From Stappia taiwanensis (lineage in GTDB: Bacteria > Pseudomonadota > Alphaproteobacteria > Rhizobiales > Stappiaceae), in assembly GCF_014635285.1 (NCBI RefSeq), contig NZ_BMCR01000001.1, positions 558,001-622,000 on the forward strand: a DNA stretch of 64,000 nucleotides. Reading direction: 5' to 3'. A program made the position numbers and the translations under genes. Shown one piece after another: positions 62,465 through 64,000 of this stretch; position 1 is the first letter of the stretch, and every line of letters begins with the position of its first letter. Under the pieces are notes generated by a model that did not search any database, was not told the DNA's origin, and was given only the letters and a program-made list of their open reading frames with translations.

Positions 62465-63682
62465 CTAGCCCAAATCCGGAGTGTGGTCAAACAGGCGCCG
62501 GTGCTCGTCCATCGCGAACCGGTCGGTCATGCCGGCGATGAAGTCGCAGACCCGGCGGGCGCGCCGGTCGGTGGCGGCATCTTCCAGGCCCCGGCGCCAT
62601 TCCTCGGGCATCAGGGCCGGATCCGCGAAATAGGCCTCGAACAGCTCGCGGGTGACCTGCGACACCTTTCGCCGCACCGCCAGAACATCCGGATGCCGGT
62701 AGAGATTGGCGAACAGGAAGGCCTTCACCTCCCCTTCCGCCCGGGCCATTTCGGCGGAGAACGCCACCAGCGCCCCGGGAGCGGCGCGCACATCCTCCAC
62801 GGAGGCCGGCGCGGCCGCCGCAATCCGCGTCACCGCTTCGCGGATCACATCCTCCACCATGCGGGTGATCGACCGGCGCACGATCTCATGGATGCGGCGC
62901 GGCTCCTCCAGATTCGGATACCGCGCGTCGACCTCATCCAGAATGCTGGCAAAGAAAGGCACCTCGCGGATCTGCTCGATACGGAGCAGCCCCGCCCGCA
63001 AGCCATCGTCAAGGTCATGGGCATCATAGGCGATATCGTCGGCGATTGCCGCTGCCTGCGCCTCCGCGCTCGGCCAGGTGTCGAGCCTCAGGTCTTGACG
63101 CTGCGAATGGGCGCGGATGGCGAACGGCAGCTCACTGCCGGCGAACTTGCCAAGCGGCGCCCCATCCGGCCCCACCAGCGGACCGTTGTGCTTGACCAGC
63201 CCCTCCAGGGTTTCCCAGCTGAGATTGAGCCCGTCGAACTCGGCGTAGCGCCGCTCCAGACTGGTGACCACCCGCAGTGACTGGGCATTATGGTCGAACC
63301 CGCCATAGGGCGCCATGCAGGCGTCCATCACATCCTCACCCTCATGCCCGAACGGCGTGTGGCCTAGGTCATGGGCGAGCGCCAGGCATTCGGCGAGATC
63401 CTCGTCGAGGCGCAGCGCCCGGGCGAGCGAGCGGGCGATCTGCGACACCTCGATGGTATGAGTGAGCCGCGTGCGGAAGTGATCGCCCTCATGATAGACG
63501 AAGACCTGGGTCTTGTGCTTGAGCCGGCGAAAGGCGGTGGAATGAATGATCCGGTCCCGGTCGCGCTGGAACGGCGTGCGGGTGGGGCTTTCCGGTTCGG
63601 GAAAAAGGCGTCCGTGGCTCTTGTCCGGATTTGTGGCAAAGGGCGCGCGCGGCTGTGCGCCATATCCAAGCGGTGCGGTCAT
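62465..63682 (-). CDS. dgt: dNTP triphosphohydrolase (dGTPase-like)
   Basis: A 405-residue HD-domain enzyme. The metal motif is [14 protein letters not shown] near 68-81, then [17 protein letters not shown] near 101-117, and [15 protein letters not shown] near 213-227. The start [16 protein letters not shown] at ATG 63682 matches relatives; the frame from 63997 runs antisense to erpA and is rejected. It hydrolyses dNTPs to nucleoside and triphosphate; physiological role in Alphaproteobacteria is less clear. It diverges from erpA. Confidence 0.95.
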   Translation of the reverse strand: MTAPLGYGAQPRAPFATNPDKSHGRLFPEPESPTRTPFQRDRDRIIHSTAFRRLKHKTQVFVYHEGDHFRTRLTHTIEVSQIARSLARALRLDEDLAECLALAHDLGHTPFGHEGEDVMDACMAPYGGFDHNAQSLRVVTSLERRYAEFDGLNLSWETLEGLVKHNGPLVGPDGAPLGKFAGSELPFAIRAHSQRQDLRLDTWPSAEAQAAAIADDIAYDAHDLDDGLRAGLLRIEQIREVPFFASILDEVDARYPNLEEPRRIHEIVRRSITRMVEDVIREAVTRIAAAAPASVEDVRAAPGALVAFSAEMARAEGEVKAFLFANLYRHPDVLAVRRKVSQVTRELFEAYFADPALMPEEWRRGLEDAATDRRARRVCDFIAGMTDRFAMDEHRRLFDHTPDLG

Positions 63683-63732
63683 CAAGCCTCTCCGATGCGG
63701 TGTCCCGTTGCACCGGACACGCGGTGCAAGTG

Positions 63733-63761
63733 TTGACGCTTGCTCGCTGTGTTCATACCTA
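63733..63761 (+). promoter_or_regulatory. Candidate erpA promoter
   Basis: TTGACG (63733-63738), a 17-base spacer and TACCTA (63756-63761) in the dgt-erpA divergent region. The -10 is weak. I saw no certain iron-responsive operator. Confidence 0.4.
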
Positions 63762-63884
63762 TCTGATAACGTCTTGCACAGACCAGCTTCGGGCCGGGTG
63801 CCGGATTTCTTGCAGGCAGCACCGCCGCCAGCCGGCGATGCCCAGGCACCGGACCGCCCGCCAACACGGACACGAGCGAAAGCC

Positions 63885-64000
63885 ATGACCAGCCAAGTGA
63901 CGGAAACCAGCCAGGAGGGCGTGTCGCTGAGCGACAGCGCCGCACGGCGCATTGCCAAGATTCTCTCAGCCGAACCGGACGGCACCTGCCTGCGCATCAG
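63885..64000 (+). CDS. erpA: Iron-sulfur cluster insertion protein ErpA, truncated by the right edge
   Basis: The first 38 residues of an A-type carrier: [20 protein letters not shown], then a helix [13 protein letters not shown] and CLRI. The [12 protein letters not shown] start and G-T-C-LRI strand match ErpA/IscA proteins; the conserved Cys ligands lie past the edge. Divergence from dgt is the usual alphaproteobacterial arrangement, which supports the call. Confidence 0.85.
   Translation, partial: MTSQVTETSQEGVSLSDSAARRIAKILSAEPDGTCLRI

Overview
The window is high-GC (mid-60s % by eye), densely coded and almost entirely chromosomal. It reads as an alphaproteobacterium of the Hyphomicrobiales (Rhizobiales) type, perhaps near the Stappiaceae. 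That placement is inferred from gene content and order: PopZ beside valS; yajC-secD-secF followed by an NDUFAF3-like and an NDUFAF6-like gene; DUF2155, DUF1467 and DUF815 genes; a 14-gene nuo operon running into birA-rnj-mce; and the block erpA/dgt-argS-SPOR-nagZ-scpA-scpB-tatABC-serS-surE-pcm.

Region by region. 0-2.5 kb: a large tetratricopeptide-repeat protein leaves the left edge on the minus strand, with an internal 306-bp tandem repeat; a small lipoprotein diverges from it. 2.6-8.0 kb: a copper-resistance locus on the minus strand (Cu+ P-type ATPase, SHOCT membrane protein, multicopper oxidase, Met/His/Cys-rich small protein, DUF411 protein). It is driven by two promoters of CueR type with 19-bp spacers, but no cueR gene is in the window. 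8.0-8.3 kb: an unassigned, highly structured candidate small RNA with its own promoter and terminator. 8.4-12.7 kb: a lipoprotein, trmFO and a large MscS channel. 12.8-18.3 kb: the Sec accessory operon yajC-secDF with two complex I assembly-factor homologues, then a DUF815 ATPase. 18.4-25.5 kb: DUF2155 protein, valS, popZ, a TolC family protein and a PCMT-like methyltransferase. 25.8-28.0 kb: a small accessory block that is AT-richer in places and holds four poorly characterised genes. 28.1-47.3 kb: nuoA to nuoN on the minus strand, with a GFA-family gene and a small membrane-protein gene inserted, followed by birA, rnj, mce and a DUF1467 gene. 47.7-47.9 kb: two identical tRNA-Asp genes. 48.2-63.7 kb: a minus-strand run of envelope, cell-division and housekeeping genes. 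63.9 kb: start of erpA, divergent and cut by the right edge.

Functional links. The nuo operon encodes the proton-pumping NADH dehydrogenase, and two likely assembly factors lie about 17 kb away in the Sec operon. SecDF-YajC and TatABC give the two main export routes; the multicopper oxidase has a twin-arginine signal and should use Tat. ScpA and ScpB (SMC partners), PopZ, the LysM/M23 protein, NagZ and the SPOR protein connect to chromosome segregation and envelope growth. The least explained parts are the candidate RNA at 8.1-8.3 kb, the apparent CTG start of birA, the 25.8-28.0 kb accessory genes and the tandem-repeat TPR protein. I saw no CRISPR array, prophage, insertion sequence or rRNA.
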